NCBI GenBank assembly: GCA_964497135.1 | Contig: CAZCDO010000049.1 | Span: 1-22,763, forward strand | Direction: 5' to 3' | Length of the DNA stretch: 22,763 nucleotides | Origin: CAIJXV01 sp964497135 | GTDB lineage: Bacteria; Verrucomicrobiota; Kiritimatiellia; CAIKKV01; CAIJXV01 | In this document: positions 21,615 to 22,763 of the stretch, piece by piece | How the letters are laid out: each line of letters begins with the position of its first letter | How positions within the stretch are numbered: position 1 is the first letter of the stretch | Notes under the pieces: generated by a model | The model's input: the letters and a program-made list of their open reading frames with translations, nothing else | Told to the model about the DNA's origin: nothing | Databases searched by the model: none | Translations under genes and position numbers: made by a program

Positions 21615-22763
21615 CACTTTATCGGCACCTGACGGCTGCCGCTCTCCCCCACATCAGTATCCGTCGTTAGGAGGAGCAAATAGACCGAGAGGGATTCCCC
21701 AAGTGCAAACTTGCCAAACAGCGAACCGTCATCGAACTTGTAGGTTGCGTCGAAGACCCCGTCAGTCCCTTTGCAGACGGAGTGCTCGCCCACCAATTCA
21801 CCGGCCACCGTCCAAGTAGGCTGTCCGATCTTCATGTGTTTCTTCAGCGTGATGTTCCCCGACGGTCTTTCGAGATTCACACCGGAATTCTGGCAACCCA
21901 CAAGGTTGCCGAATATGTAGACGGTATCAGCACAGTCGTGGCAATCCATCGCAACGATGGAGGGGATCGTCCATTGAGCAATGAGGTCCGTAAGCTTGAA
22001 GTTCCCTGATCCGTCCAGCCATTGCGATAAAGCAAAGTACCCGACGAGTGCGGAGTTGTAGAGATTCTGCGTGAGGTAAGACGCGGCAACCTTGGTATCG
22101 GGTGCGCCGCCAGCCCAATCGCAGGCGAGATCCAGAGCACTGATCCAAGGGTGGGTTTCCGCAGATCTGTACCAAGGAGTTTTTGGCACATGTAGCACGC
22201 AGTAGTTGGTATGTGGGCCGGATACGCCAATGTCGCAGATAACAATGCCGCCAGTGATCTTCCACTTCCAGGAATCAACCGACTTGGCTACATCCTTATT
22301 GGAGTCCCCGTCGAATTGATGGGACTGGCCAGCAACATCGAATTCCACGAAGCCGTTGGCGTCGCCGACGGAAACGCCACTGACGAACGAGACAGTCTTG
22401 GGTGTCACGTTGGGGAATGTGCCGCCGACTGAGTCCGCTCCGATGGTCAATGTTGTATCAATAGACGGGGTGATCGTGAACCGGGCTTTGATCGTAACGG
22501 TCTTGTCTGCAACGTAGAGGAACGGCTCGTTCCTGGACAAACTCGGTCTCCACTCGCCTGTGTATGTGTGGTCCTTGTGGCCGAGTTCAGTGCTGTAGTT
22601 CTTCCGGATGATAAGCCCGTCACTCGTCTCATTGTCCGGACCGGGAGCGCCGGCCGTCACCGTCCCCTTGTGGTTAAACTTGATCGCGGTCAAGTCCACT
22701 TTCAGGATGGTGTAAGTGATAACATCTGGCACTCCTACCGGAGGGTCGGGTGATAACGTCAAA
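21614..22763 (-). CDS. Transglutaminase-like domain protein (5' end missing)
   Basis: The frame is open to the right edge, so the N-terminus is missing; 383 codons with stop are visible. The visible first half is beta-rich (YTILKVDLTAIKFNHKG near the edge, then TVTIKARFTITPS), like the repeated strand domains of large secreted PVC-group proteins. The second half has features of a transglutaminase/papain-like fold: a Trp-rich helix WISALDLACDWAGG (about 206-219), an aromatic KLTDLIAQW stretch, then MDCHDCADTVYIFGNLVGC (272-290), and later GEHSVCKGTDGVFDATYKFDDG. Cys274 (or Cys277), His327 and Asp338 could form the Cys-His-Asp triad. Residues are counted from the right-edge codon. Family assignment rests on motif order and my memory of similar verrucomicrobial proteins. 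The extra Cys suggest disulfides in an exported protein. It overlaps a small exported protein gene. Confidence 0.55.
   Translation of the reverse strand, partial: LTLSPDPPVGVPDVITYTILKVDLTAIKFNHKGTVTAGAPGPDNETSDGLIIRKNYSTELGHKDHTYTGEWRPSLSRNEPFLYVADKTVTIKARFTITPSIDTTLTIGADSVGGTFPNVTPKTVSFVSGVSVGDANGFVEFDVAGQSHQFDGDSNKDVAKSVDSWKWKITGGIVICDIGVSGPHTNYCVLHVPKTPWYRSAETHPWISALDLACDWAGGAPDTKVAASYLTQNLYNSALVGYFALSQWLDGSGNFKLTDLIAQWTIPSIVAMDCHDCADTVYIFGNLVGCQNSGVNLERPSGNITLKKHMKIGQPTWTVAGELVGEHSVCKGTDGVFDATYKFDDGSLFGKFALGESLSVYLLLLTTDTDVGESGSRQVPIK

Overview
The window reads as a scaffold from an uncultured PVC-superphylum bacterium, most likely Verrucomicrobiota/Kiritimatiellota-like. This is inferred from gene content only: a secreted SUMF1-domain protein, a heparinase II/III-type polysaccharide lyase lipoprotein, two paralogous PilB/GspE ATPases around a PilT, many secreted proteins of unknown function, and intergenic palindromes. 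No rRNA or tRNA gene is present to confirm it. GC looks like about 60% over most of the window and somewhat lower to the right of about 19.5 kb (estimated by eye).

Layout. (1) 1-1.7 kb: the 3' end of a sugar-phosphate isomerase/epimerase-like TIM barrel (+), an internally shortened secreted SUMF1-domain protein (-), and about 500 bp rich in palindromes. (2) 1.7-11.1 kb: a compact minus-strand run of six genes, in transcription order PilB/GspE paralogue 2, pilT, PilB/GspE paralogue 1, trxB, a DUF2339 membrane protein and a DUF3999 membrane-anchored protein. Gaps are -4 to 30 bp, so one operon is likely. It links type IV pilus/type II secretion motors to a thiol-redox enzyme and an uncharacterised envelope pair. 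(3) 11.3-12.7 kb: a secreted protein of unknown function on the opposite strand. (4) 12.7-15.4 kb: pdxJ-acpS-nnrE/D (-), three housekeeping genes with 4-bp overlaps. (5) 15.6-17.0 kb: ridA (+), divergent from pdxJ, and a GT11 fucosyltransferase-like gene (-). (6) 17.2-19.3 kb: the heparinase II/III-like lipoprotein (+). (7) 19.5-22.8 kb: a membrane-anchored HEAT-repeat-like protein (-), a repeat-rich spacer containing a 10-N scaffold gap, and a minus-strand pair: a large secreted-type protein, cut by the window edge, with a transglutaminase-like Cys/His/Asp arrangement, followed in overlap by a small signal-peptide protein.

How they fit together. The core genes cover pilus/secretion energetics (pilB, pilT), redox (trxB), PLP synthesis and protection from PLP-enzyme by-products (pdxJ, ridA), acyl-carrier-protein activation (acpS) and NAD(P)HX repair (nnrE/D). 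The accessory genes are mostly exported and point to polysaccharide breakdown and surface modification (lyase, fucosyltransferase, SUMF1 protein). The least explained parts are the transglutaminase-like/small-protein pair with its odd palindromic 3' flank, the DUF2339-DUF3999 pair inside the motor operon, and the SUMF1 protein that lacks the middle of its domain.
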